The notes below the pieces were generated by a model. That model saw only the letters and a program-made list of their open reading frames with translations. It did not search any database and was not told the origin of the DNA. A program made the translations under genes and the position numbers. Shown here piece by piece: positions 34,349 to 42,036 of a stretch of 64,000 nucleotides of DNA. This DNA comes from an uncultured Lachnobacterium sp. (GTDB lineage: Bacteria; Bacillota; Clostridia; Lachnospirales; Lachnospiraceae), in NCBI GenBank assembly GCA_900543445.1, contig UQRC01000006.1, forward strand, positions 1-64,000, read 5' to 3'. Position 1 is the first letter of the stretch, and every line of letters begins with the position of its first letter.

Positions 34349-35890
34349 ATGGTTTTGAAAATGGATGCGTCAATGTTTATCGGTACATGGTGGTCACTGG
34401 TACCGCCGCTTCTTGCAATTATACTTGCACTTGTGACGAAGGAAGTGTACAGTTCCCTTTTTATCGGAGTCGCAGTGGGTGCGCTGCTTTATACGGGATT
34501 TCATCCGTGGAATGCGTTTACCGCGTTGTTTGATATCATGAAAAGCAGTATGAATTTAAATATTCTTATTTTTGATGTGCTGCTTGGAATGATCATTGTG
34601 CTTATGTCAAGGTCCGGCGGTTCGGCCGCATACGGTAAGTGGGCCGGAGACAAGATTAAGTCGAAAAAGAGTGCGATGCTTGCGACAACAGGACTTGGTA
34701 TCTTAATCTTCGTAGATGATTATTTTAACTGTTTGACGGTCGGATCGGTTATGCGACCGGTTACGGACCGCTATAAGGTTTCGCGTGCAAAGCTGGCATA
34801 TATTATTGATGCCACCGCTGCTCCGGTGTGCATTATTGCACCGATTTCCAGCTGGGCGGCAGCGGTCAATTCCTATGTGCCGGAGGATGCGGGAATCTCG
34901 GGCTTCCAGTTATTTTTGCGCACGATTCCGTACAATTTATATGCAATTTTAACGTTGACCATGGTATTTTATGTGATCGTGGCAAATTTTGATTTCGGTC
35001 TGATGAAAAAGCATGAAGACAATGCGGCCAGAGGCGATCTCTTTACATCCGGCGCAGAGGAGTTCGAGCAGGTAAAAGAGGAAGAAGTTTCTACAAAGGG
35101 CAAGGTGATTGATCTGGTGCTTCCCGTTGCGGTACTGATCGTATCGGCGATCGGTGCGATGATCTACACCGGATATCTGGGAGGCGCAGACAATATCGTC
35201 AGCGCGTTTGCAGGATGCGATGCTGAGACGAGTCTGATTTTTGCAACGATGGTTACGGTTTTTGTTACCTTATTTTTATATCTGCCACGTAAAGTCATTA
35301 CATTTAAAGATTTCATGGGCAGTTTTGTGGAAGGCTTTAAGCTGATGATCCCGGCAATCGGAATCCTGATTTTCGCATGGACATTAAAAGGCATGGGTGA
35401 CGCCTTGGAAATCGGCACGTTTGTTGAGAATGCGGTGGGAGCAAGTGCTTCAGCGAGTCTGCTGCTTCCGGCAATCCTGTTCCTTGTAGCAATTTTCCTC
35501 GCATTTTCTACCGGAACAAGCTGGGGGACTTTTGCGATCCTTGTACCGATCGCAATCGCAATGTTCCCTGGAACGGATAAGCTTGAGATGATGATCATCT
35601 CCGTATCGGCAGTTCTTGCCGGTGCGGTATGCGGCGATCATGTATCTCCGATTTCCGATACGACAGTTATGTCATCTGCCGGAGCGCAGAGCAACCATAT
35701 TAACCACGTAACCACGCAGATGCAGTATGCGGCAGTGGTTGCAGTCGTATGTTTTATCGGTTACATTATCGCAGGGGTATCGCAGAGCTGGTGGATTGCG
35801 CTGGGCAGCAGTCTTGTGATCTTACTTGTTGTGCTGACGGTCATGAAGCGGTTGTTTGCTGCGCGCGAGAAGAAAAGCGTGGCTGCGTAA
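34349..35890 (+). CDS. NhaC-family Na+/H+ antiporter
   Basis: A 513-residue membrane protein with about eleven helices. The family features VDDYFNCLTVGSVMRPV, the repeated-half motif STGTSWGTFAILVPIAIAM and GDHVSPISDTTVMSSAGA identify an NhaC/YuiF-type antiporter, exchanging sodium (or, in relatives, malate/lactate) for protons. An alternative start is ATG 34361; GAGAGG lies at 34341 and suits neither spacing well. It is monocistronic or weakly linked to the following C39-like gene. Confidence 0.88.
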   Translation: MVLKMDASMFIGTWWSLVPPLLAIILALVTKEVYSSLFIGVAVGALLYTGFHPWNAFTALFDIMKSSMNLNILIFDVLLGMIIVLMSRSGGSAAYGKWAGDKIKSKKSAMLATTGLGILIFVDDYFNCLTVGSVMRPVTDRYKVSRAKLAYIIDATAAPVCIIAPISSWAAAVNSYVPEDAGISGFQLFLRTIPYNLYAILTLTMVFYVIVANFDFGLMKKHEDNAARGDLFTSGAEEFEQVKEEEVSTKGKVIDLVLPVAVLIVSAIGAMIYTGYLGGADNIVSAFAGCDAETSLIFATMVTVFVTLFLYLPRKVITFKDFMGSFVEGFKLMIPAIGILIFAWTLKGMGDALEIGTFVENAVGASASASLLLPAILFLVAIFLAFSTGTSWGTFAILVPIAIAMFPGTDKLEMMIISVSAVLAGAVCGDHVSPISDTTVMSSAGAQSNHINHVTTQMQYAAVVAVVCFIGYIIAGVSQSWWIALGSSLVILLVVLTVMKRLFAAREKKSVAA

Positions 35891-36022
35891 TCATATAGTG
35901 ATAAAATACAGAATCAAAAATGATTTCACAAATGATGTGTCAATGCTGTAAATGATGAAAATTTGCATGCGGCAGTGAGGCAGGAGTGGAAGCAGCATGC
36001 TTTGGGAGAAGAAGAAAATAAC

Positions 36023-36631
36023 ATGCGAAAGATAATAGAGGTACCATATATCAATCAGAGTGTTTCCTATCCGACCGGCTGCGAGAGCGTGTCGGCAACG
36101 ATGCTTTTGCAGTATCTCGGTTATGAGATTACGGTGGATGAATTTATCCGGAACTATGTTCCGTGTGTGCCGATGCAGGAACGGGACGGACAGATGTGCG
36201 GACCGGATCCGCGCAAGGCTTTTTGCGGAAGCCCGTATGACAAGGATTCGTTCGGATGCTACGCGCCTGTGATCTGCGAGGCGCTGCAGAAAGCGGTTGG
36301 GGATAAGTACAGGGTGGTCGATGAGACGGGAACATCGATGCAGGAATTGATCCGGCGCTATATTGACCGGGAGATGCCGGTTGTGTTCTGGGCATGCATC
36401 GATATGAAGAAAGAAATCATCGGTCCTCAGTGGAAGCTTTTGGACAGTGGTGCGTTATTTACGTGGCGGTCAAACGAGCATTGTATGCTGCTCGTCGGAT
36501 ATGATGAGGAAGGATACTATTTCAATGATCCACACGAAAACCACGGATTGATCCGTTATCCGAAGGCTCTGGTTGAGGAGCGGCATAAAGCACAGTATGA
36601 GATGGCTTGTAGTATGAGGGACAGCTTGTAG
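36023..36631 (+). CDS. C39-like cysteine peptidase family protein
   Basis: A 202-residue protein with a papain-like C39_2 domain: the nucleophile is in SYPTGCESVSATM, the histidine in NEHCMLLVGYDEEG and the third residue in YFNDPH. No signal peptide is visible when ATG 36023 is used, so it would act in the cytoplasm; a longer frame from 35963 does not add one. A central loop has extra cysteines (QMCGPDPRKAFCG). The substrate is unknown. A strong terminator follows. Confidence 0.75.
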   Translation: MRKIIEVPYINQSVSYPTGCESVSATMLLQYLGYEITVDEFIRNYVPCVPMQERDGQMCGPDPRKAFCGSPYDKDSFGCYAPVICEALQKAVGDKYRVVDETGTSMQELIRRYIDREMPVVFWACIDMKKEIIGPQWKLLDSGALFTWRSNEHCMLLVGYDEEGYYFNDPHENHGLIRYPKALVEERHKAQYEMACSMRDSL

Positions 36632-36669
36632 GCGATAAAAACATATATCCGTTTCAAAAATAAATTTGT

Positions 36670-36697
36670 GGGGCAGCGCAGGCTGCCCCTTGTTTTT
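36670..36697 (+). terminator. Rho-independent terminator
   Basis: GGGGCAGC (36670-36677) with GCTGCCCC (36682-36689), then TTGTTTTT. Confidence 0.85.
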
Positions 36698-36699
36698 CA

Positions 36700-36726
36700 A
36701 ATCATAGGAAATTCCCTCCTATGATT
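36700..36726. repeat. palindrome AATCATAGGA / TCCTATGATT
   Basis: A perfect ten-pair inverted repeat with a seven-base loop directly after the preceding terminator. The 14-base left part (AATCATAGGAAATT) recurs at 61971, again directly after a terminator. Confidence 0.6.
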
Positions 36727-36741
36727 AAAAAGTGTTCCGCG

Positions 36742-36766
36742 AAAGTGTGCGGCAAGCGCACACTTT
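36742..36766 (-). terminator. hairpin downstream of the DUF11 gene
   Basis: AAAGTGTGCG (36742-36751) and CGCACACTTT (36757-36766) form a perfect stem one base past the DUF11 stop codon. A T-run lies further on, so it is a probable terminator. Confidence 0.6.
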
Positions 36767-36767
36767 A

Positions 36768-37619
36768 TTAAATGGTTCCGGAAATGGTAAGGGTGGTGAC
36801 TCCCGGATCGGTGCTGATCGTACCGGTTGCCGGATTTGTGATAAAGGTTGCGGCCGGCACGGTGATACGTCCGGCGACAGTTGCAAATTCGCCGGTTGTT
36901 TCATCGTAAGTATAGTCGGTATTCAGTACAAGCGCTGTGCCGTTCAGCGTTGCAGTCAGGTTGGACAGGCGAGGCGTGAAAGTATCAGTGACAACAATTC
37001 CGGCTGCGGCATCGGCAGCGGTATTACCGGAGTTCTGAATCTGGAACGTGTAGGTCAGAGTTCCGTTTTCAGTAACCGGAACCGGGCTGACAGACTTGGT
37101 GATTGCAAGAATTGGAGCGGCGACAACACCGACGGTTTCTTCTGCGGTGATGGAAGTGATTCCCCCGCCCTCCGCAGTGACGATATTTGTGATTGCTGAT
37201 TCACTTTGTAGAGGGGCAAACGCATTTGTCTGTGTTTCATAGGCAATGATCGCATTGCCTCCGGCAGGAACATTGATTCCCGTAATGGAGAGCGGCGGTC
37301 CTGCGGTAACGGTTGGCGTGGTCTGCAGAACTCCATTTACATAATATTTTACAGAGCCAGCAAGATAGTTAAGAGGAGTCAGCGTGGCTGTCCCGGAAGC
37401 GTAAGCTCCAAGGTTGTCGGTCAGAGTAAGACCGTTTATCGGGAGTGTGCCTGAATTCAGAATGCTGATGACATAGGTGATAGGTCCGTTTGGATCATAT
37501 TGGTCCCGTACAGCAGTCTTGGTCATGGAAAGTACTTCAAGAATTTCCCCTACAGCAATGTTTGAATTTGTTACGGAATTGCCGTAACGCAATTGAGCCT
37601 GATTTGTAAATCTTGGCAT
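36768..37619 (-). CDS. DUF11-type repeat protein, possible spore or cell-surface protein
   Basis: A 283-residue protein with the common N-terminus MPRFTNQAQLRYGN and two DUF11-like beta domains (TKTAVRDQYDPNGPITYV with NSGTLPINGLTLTDNL, and ITKSVSPVPVTENGTLTYTF with NSGNTAADAAAGIVVTDTF). There is no signal peptide, anchor or cysteine. Proteins with this start are frequent in sporulating Firmicutes and may be released by mother-cell lysis onto spores, which is inference. AAAGGAGG precedes the ATG. A CATATCTTA element (37655-37663, minus strand) resembles the mother-cell promoter proposed for dpaA. A decayed duplicate lies at 39110-39311. Confidence 0.7.
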   Translation of the reverse strand: MPRFTNQAQLRYGNSVTNSNIAVGEILEVLSMTKTAVRDQYDPNGPITYVISILNSGTLPINGLTLTDNLGAYASGTATLTPLNYLAGSVKYYVNGVLQTTPTVTAGPPLSITGINVPAGGNAIIAYETQTNAFAPLQSESAITNIVTAEGGGITSITAEETVGVVAAPILAITKSVSPVPVTENGTLTYTFQIQNSGNTAADAAAGIVVTDTFTPRLSNLTATLNGTALVLNTDYTYDETTGEFATVAGRITVPAATFITNPATGTISTDPGVTTLTISGTI

Positions 37620-37632
37620 AATTTTTCCTCCT

Positions 37633-37706
37633 TTTCATATATGCGGGTACACTATAAGATATGCATGAAATTTCTTAAGTGATATTAAGAAATTCTTTAT
37701 CAAAAC
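37633..37706. repeat. duplicated upstream region of the DUF11 gene (intact copy)
   Basis: The sequence starting TTCATATATGCGGGTA and including TATAAGATATGCATGAA and ATTAAGAAATTCTTT recurs at 39322-39395 in the same orientation with scattered changes. Confidence 0.8.
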
Positions 37707-37838
37707 TTGATGGTATTCCGGGTTCGCTTCTTGTATGATGAGCATAGATGGTTAGAGGAAAACCACCGAACCATCTGACCGACAGAAGGTAAGTATCATT
37801 TCGGTCAGGCAAAACAGAGGTGGAACAGGGGGATACGT

Positions 37839-39011
37839 ATGAGAAAAATCATGCAGGGATTGGTTATGGTATTGGTATTGGCGTTGGCACTGATCAGTCC
37901 GATTGAAACGGTCAGCAGTGCGGCTTCGGAGACGGTCCGTGCTGCCGAAGCGGGAGGAGAGAATTACACAGATCCGGTGATTCCGGATATCGAAGATTCC
38001 AATCGTGAAAATACGGATACAGAAATGCCGGATAACGAGAATCCGGACGCGGATGAGCCTGATACGGAGGAACCACAGCCGGTATTGCAGGGGCTGATTC
38101 GTGATGAGAACGGTCATTTGTTTTACTATAAGGATGGCGTTAAACTTAAAAATACATGGAAGACCGTAAACGGAAGTAAGTACTATTTCGGCAAAAGCGG
38201 GAAAGCCTATGTTGGAAAGCGAAAAGTCGGCAAGGCAACCTACTATTTTGCGGTCAACGGAAAGCGCAAGACCGGATGGCGCACGATTGATGGAAAGAAA
38301 TTTTATTTTTCTCCGAAAAACGGCAAAATGATAACCGGAAAGAAAACGATTTCCCACTATCTGTGCTATTTTAGTGACAAAGGCGTTTTGACGCGCAAAA
38401 TTGATAAGAACAAGAAGATGGTTGCATTAACTTATGACGATGGTCCGTCCATCTACACACCACGCATTTTAAAGATACTGAAAGAGAATGATTCGGTGGC
38501 AACATTTTTCGTTGTTGGAAATCGCGTGCCGACGTACTCTGATACCGTAAAGACTGCCTGTGACATGGGTTGCGAGATCGGAAATCATACCTATGAGCAC
38601 AAATGCCTGACAAGGCTCAGCGAGGCGGAAGTCAGGCGCCAGATCAGCAGAACAAATAAAAATGTTAAAAAGGTGACTGGACAAACACCGGTGATCATGC
38701 GTCCGACCGGTGGAGCTACGAACACCAATGTGAAGAAGTGGGTGGGCATGCCATCCATTATATGGTCGATCGATACGCTTGATTGGAAGACGCGCAATGA
38801 GGACAGCACGAAGCGTGCGGTACTCGATCATGTGAAGGATGGAGATATCGTACTGATGCATGATCTCTACAGCGCGACTGCGACGGCATCGGAGACGATC
38901 ATTCCGGAACTTGTCAAGCAGGGGTACCAGCTTGTGACGGTCAGCGAACTTGCAGAGTGCAGGGGTGGAATGCAAGAGACAGGCGCATATTTTAATTTCA
39001 GAAAAAAGTGA
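37839..39011 (+). CDS. secreted polysaccharide deacetylase with cell-wall-binding repeats
   Basis: A 390-residue exported protein: signal peptide (residues 1 to about 35), an acidic D/E/P-rich spacer (about 45-85), four to five cell-wall-binding repeats of the choline-binding/GW-like type (FYYKDGVKLKNTWKTVNG, YYFGKSGKAYVG, and so on to about 185), then a NodB deacetylase domain. Catalytic motifs are LTYDDGPS, NHTYEH (metal His pair), RPTGG, SIDTLDW and VLMHD. It probably removes N-acetyl groups from peptidoglycan GlcNAc, giving lysozyme resistance. The leader contains two hairpins (GATGGTT/AACCATC near 37747-37775 and TGACCGA/TCGGTCA near 37776-37807). Confidence 0.9.
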   Translation: MRKIMQGLVMVLVLALALISPIETVSSAASETVRAAEAGGENYTDPVIPDIEDSNRENTDTEMPDNENPDADEPDTEEPQPVLQGLIRDENGHLFYYKDGVKLKNTWKTVNGSKYYFGKSGKAYVGKRKVGKATYYFAVNGKRKTGWRTIDGKKFYFSPKNGKMITGKKTISHYLCYFSDKGVLTRKIDKNKKMVALTYDDGPSIYTPRILKILKENDSVATFFVVGNRVPTYSDTVKTACDMGCEIGNHTYEHKCLTRLSEAEVRRQISRTNKNVKKVTGQTPVIMRPTGGATNTNVKKWVGMPSIIWSIDTLDWKTRNEDSTKRAVLDHVKDGDIVLMHDLYSATATASETIIPELVKQGYQLVTVSELAECRGGMQETGAYFNFRKK

Positions 39012-39048
39012 AAATAACGAATGGTAAAGAATATATTTTTGTCTAGAA

Positions 39049-39085
39049 AAGAAGCACAGAGCACAAAACTCCGTGCTTCTTTTTT
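39049..39085 (+). terminator. deacetylase terminator
   Basis: AAGAAGCAC (39049-39057) pairs with GTGCTTCTT (39073-39081), with an inner GAG/CTC, then a T-run. Confidence 0.8.
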
Positions 39086-39109
39086 ACTAGCAAATGTTGC
39101 GTTGCTAAT

Positions 39110-39311
39110 TTAGATCGTTTTGGAAATAACCAGCGTGCTGTCATCTGGATTGGTGATGCTGGCTTCATTTTCAAAAGGCGTGAACTCGTTTGTGCGCGCC
39201 TCGTAGATGATGATCGCATTGCCGCTGACAGGAATATTGATTTCGGTGATCGTAACAGGAACGCGGTGGTCACAACCGTCGGAGCCGTCTGCAGGACACC
39301 ATTGGCATAAA
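39110..39311 (-). pseudogene. decayed duplicate of the DUF11 gene
   Basis: On the minus strand, IYANGVLQTAPTV matches the intact protein's YYVNGVLQTTPTV. After a frameshift, PVTITEINIPVSGNAII and EARTNEFTPFENEASITN match LSITGINVPAGGNAII and ETQTNAFAPLQSESAITN. The first about 87 codons and the second DUF11 domain are deleted; the junction falls at the start codon, leaving the upstream promoter-like repeat and ribosome binding site in place. It ends STLVISKTI at a stop at 39110. Confidence 0.8.
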
Positions 39312-39321
39312 TTTTCCTTCC

Positions 39322-39395
39322 CTTCATATATGCGGGTATACTATAAGATATGCATGAAGTTTATTGAATGGTATTAAGAAATTCTTTCGATTACT
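39322..39395. repeat. duplicated upstream region of the DUF11 gene (pseudogene copy)
   Basis: Counterpart of 37633-37706; the CATATCTTA element is preserved (minus strand, 39344-39352). Confidence 0.8.
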
Positions 39396-39570
39396 TTGAT
39401 GGTCTTTCTATGTAAAATTATGTAAGATAAACACAGATTTAAAATGTAACGTCAGCAAGGAGATATATCAGAGATAAGATAAGTATTACCAACTTCAATC
39501 AACTTTTTTTAAAATATATTGTAATATGTTTATGAAAATCCATAGTATATAAATGAAAGGGGGGATATAT

Positions 39571-40128
39571 TTGGAGGATAGTAAGATAATTGAGTTGTTC
39601 TTTGCGCGCTCGGAACAAGCAATCATTGAACTGTCAAAGAAATACGAAATGATATGCAAAAAAATTGCAAAAAATATTCTGAATAATATGCTTGATGCTG
39701 AAGAATGTGTCAATGATGCATATTTAGGAATGTGGAATACGATTCCACCTCAAAATCCCAATCCATTATTGGCATATGTTAGCAGAATTGTACGAAATAT
39801 TGCAATAGCAAAATATCATTCAAATACTGCAATCAAGAGGAATAGTTTTTATGATATAGCCCTGGATGAACTTGAAAGTTGTTTGGCATCTTCATCATCA
39901 GTTGAGGATGAACTAACTGCAAAGGAATTAACGATTATGTTGAATTGTTTTTTAGATACATTGGAGCGAGAAAAAAGAGTCATGTTTGTACGGCGTTATT
40001 GGTACGCTGATTCAATTCCTGAGATTGCAGAACGTTTTCACATTAGCAATAATTATGTATCAGTTTGTCTTTCTAGAATACGAGGAGAACTAAAAAGATA
40101 TTTGGAGAAAGAAGGAGCTATCATATGA
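39571..40128 (+). CDS. ECF-type RNA polymerase sigma factor
   Basis: A 185-residue sigma-70 family protein with region 2 (about 25-90, AEECVNDAYLGMWNTIPP) and region 4 helix-turn-helix (about 140-175, SIPEIAERFHISNNYVSVCLSRIR). The best start is TTG 39571, six bases after AAAGGGGGG; it gives the usual LEDSKIIELFFAR beginning. ATG 39553 would lie before that site. The stop overlaps the next start (ATGA), typical of a sigma/anti-sigma pair. The DNA is AT-rich compared with neighbours, suggesting acquisition. Confidence 0.85.
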   Translation: MEDSKIIELFFARSEQAIIELSKKYEMICKKIAKNILNNMLDAEECVNDAYLGMWNTIPPQNPNPLLAYVSRIVRNIAIAKYHSNTAIKRNSFYDIALDELESCLASSSSVEDELTAKELTIMLNCFLDTLEREKRVMFVRRYWYADSIPEIAERFHISNNYVSVCLSRIRGELKRYLEKEGAII

Positions 40129-40652
40129 CACGTGAAGAAATTTCGAATGGAGTAGGGAATATAAAGGATCAATATATCCAAGAGGCGGCAGATTATTCAG
40201 CATCAGGCTATAAAAACCATGCTACAAAGAGACCTTTAATATTTGAGCGTGCTAGGTTTGGGTTTAGAAATGCAAGTAAATCATGGTTGAAGTTAGGTAT
40301 AGTAGCAACTTGCATAATGCTCATGATTTGTAGCGTGATTGAATTGGCTATAAGAAAGCCTATTATAACAGAACCGAATGAAACTGCGTATAAGCCAGCC
40401 ATTATGTATGATTCTAATTTGTACCTCATATCTTCACAGAATCCGGATTCGTTTCAAATAGATGAGAGTGAACTGGTATGTGTTGGAACAATTAAAGATG
40501 TTATTGCAGGAACAAGTTTTCCAACTAAAAATTTTCAATCAAGTGGAAATGAGGATTTGCTTGGTTGTGATGTTTATATTGTTAAAAAGTATCCTAAGGA
40601 AATATTTGTATATGATCATGATGGAAAATTATTTGTGTATGATATTCTTTAA
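40125..40652 (+). CDS. putative membrane anti-sigma partner
   Basis: A 175-residue protein coupled to the sigma factor by an ATGA overlap. The N-terminal 60 residues are cytoplasmic and begin MTREEISNGVGNIKDQYIQEAADY, a common anti-sigma-like start in this family. One transmembrane helix follows (about 62-82), then an extracytoplasmic domain of about 90 residues ending KLFVYDIL. Anti-sigma function is inferred from position and topology. Past its stop another frame reads well (LVAELADDEIVFKQGENY) up to the next ATG, so the C-terminus may have been longer before a frameshift. Confidence 0.6.
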   Translation: MTREEISNGVGNIKDQYIQEAADYSASGYKNHATKRPLIFERARFGFRNASKSWLKLGIVATCIMLMICSVIELAIRKPIITEPNETAYKPAIMYDSNLYLISSQNPDSFQIDESELVCVGTIKDVIAGTSFPTKNFQSSGNEDLLGCDVYIVKKYPKEIFVYDHDGKLFVYDIL

Positions 40653-40717
40653 TTAAAATTAGGCTCGTTGCTGAATTAGCAGATGATGAAATTGTGTTTA
40701 AACAAGGAGAAAATTAT

Positions 40718-41835
40718 ATGATGAAAAAAATATTTTAAAGTGTGGAATTGTAAGTATAATGGCATTTGTTTTCACGTTGGGGATGGGAGCATTTCCGATA
40801 AGTGCAAGTGAGCATAATACTACTAATAATACTTTTTATGTTGAAACTGAGTATGTGCCAGATGAAGCAATCGATTATGCGGTTGATAATGTGTTTGATT
40901 ATTTAGTAGCGCGTTCAAGTGAGGAAAGTTTTGAATTAAATGATTTGACTATGGGAAGCCCTTTTTCGATGGGAAAGGAAAGCGCGGATGATATAGATGT
41001 GTATTATTTTCCAATTTTTTCGGGTAAAGAGTTCCTTTATACATTTAGAGTGTATAGAGAAGAAGGACAGTATACAGGTATTCTTTCTCCATATATGGCA
41101 GGACACCTTAATCAGTATGCAGGCAGAACGACGGAGTCTGAACCGTTGTATATTTATATGCAATTTGGAAATGTTATAGCTGAACAAAATGGTGAAGTTG
41201 ATATATGGGAAGAGCAACATGCTGGATATGAGTTAAATGGGAACCAGTCAGTTATGTTGGCAGAGAATACTGATTTAGAGACTACAGATATTTGTACTCC
41301 TATAGAATATAAAAAGAAAGTGATTCCAAGAACTGCTGCTTCAAAAACCTTATCCTTAGATATGGCTGAAACACAAGGAGATCAACAATGGTGTGCGGCA
41401 TTTGCAATGGCGTCTATTTTGAGATATAAAGGTGCAGGAAGTAGTGTTACAGCTAAAGCAATTGTAAAATATTTTTATCCGAATAGTTCAGATTTGAAGA
41501 ATGAGAGTGTTTCAAGATCTCAACTTGTAGAGTATGCCAAGGATAAAGGGTATTCCCAAACCAAAAATTCATCATCTACGTTATCGAATAGTACCGTTGT
41601 ATCTGAAATAGGAAACAATACACCGATTTATGCGGGCTGTGCAGGTAGTGGCTCGTATGCGAAAGCAAGACATGCACTTGTTATATGTGGATATAATAAT
41701 ACAAAATCTACATATACGGTGTGGAATCCTTGGTATAGTTATACTGAAACGATGAGTCAATCTACAAAAACTTATGCTGTAAATTCAAAATCTTCTTTTA
41801 CTTGGGATTGTACAATTTATAAGGTGAGAAAATAG
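40718..41835 (+). CDS. secreted papain-like (C47/staphopain-type) cysteine protease, frameshifted at the signal peptide
   Basis: The mature domain (from about 41335) has QGDQQWCAAFAMAS (nucleophile), KARHALVICGYNN (His) and VWNPWY (Asn), as in C47/C39-like peptidases, behind a propeptide of about 180 residues. The continuous frame starts at ATG 40759 with no ribosome binding site and half a signal peptide. The good site AAGGAG stands before ATG 40718 (MMKK), which hits a stop after six codons. Adding one A to the A7 run at 40724-40730 joins the frames into MMKKNILKCGIVSIMAF and a complete signal peptide. It is therefore a frameshift, slippage or phase-variable gene. It follows the sigma/anti-sigma pair and shares its AT-rich composition. 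Confidence 0.7.
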
Positions 41836-41940
41836 GATAAATACTACGTTGACAATTTCGATTTATCCACTAGAAAATTATTTTTACACTTTTCTGCGAC
41901 TTGAAGATCCGTGAGGCGGGACTATTTTAAAATGAATGCT

Positions 41941-41981
41941 AAGTACAGAACAAAAGTTCGATTTTGTTCTGTACTTTTTTT
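41941..41981 (+). terminator. terminator of the protease gene
   Basis: AAGTACAGAACAAAA (41941-41955) pairs perfectly with TTTTGTTCTGTACTT (41962-41976), followed by T. The left arm and loop contain a LexA-box-like dyad. Confidence 0.85.
41947..41960. promoter_or_regulatory. candidate LexA (DinR) box upstream of uvrB
   Basis: AGAACAAAAGTTCG differs at one position from the Gram-positive SOS consensus CGAACNNNNGTTCG and keeps the GAAC-N4-GTTC dyad. A TATAAT follows at 41993-41998 and uvrB starts at 42037. Confidence 0.5.
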
Positions 41982-42036
41982 ATATACTTTGCTATAATCA
42001 AGGGCAGACAAAATCGATTTGATACAGGAGAACAGA

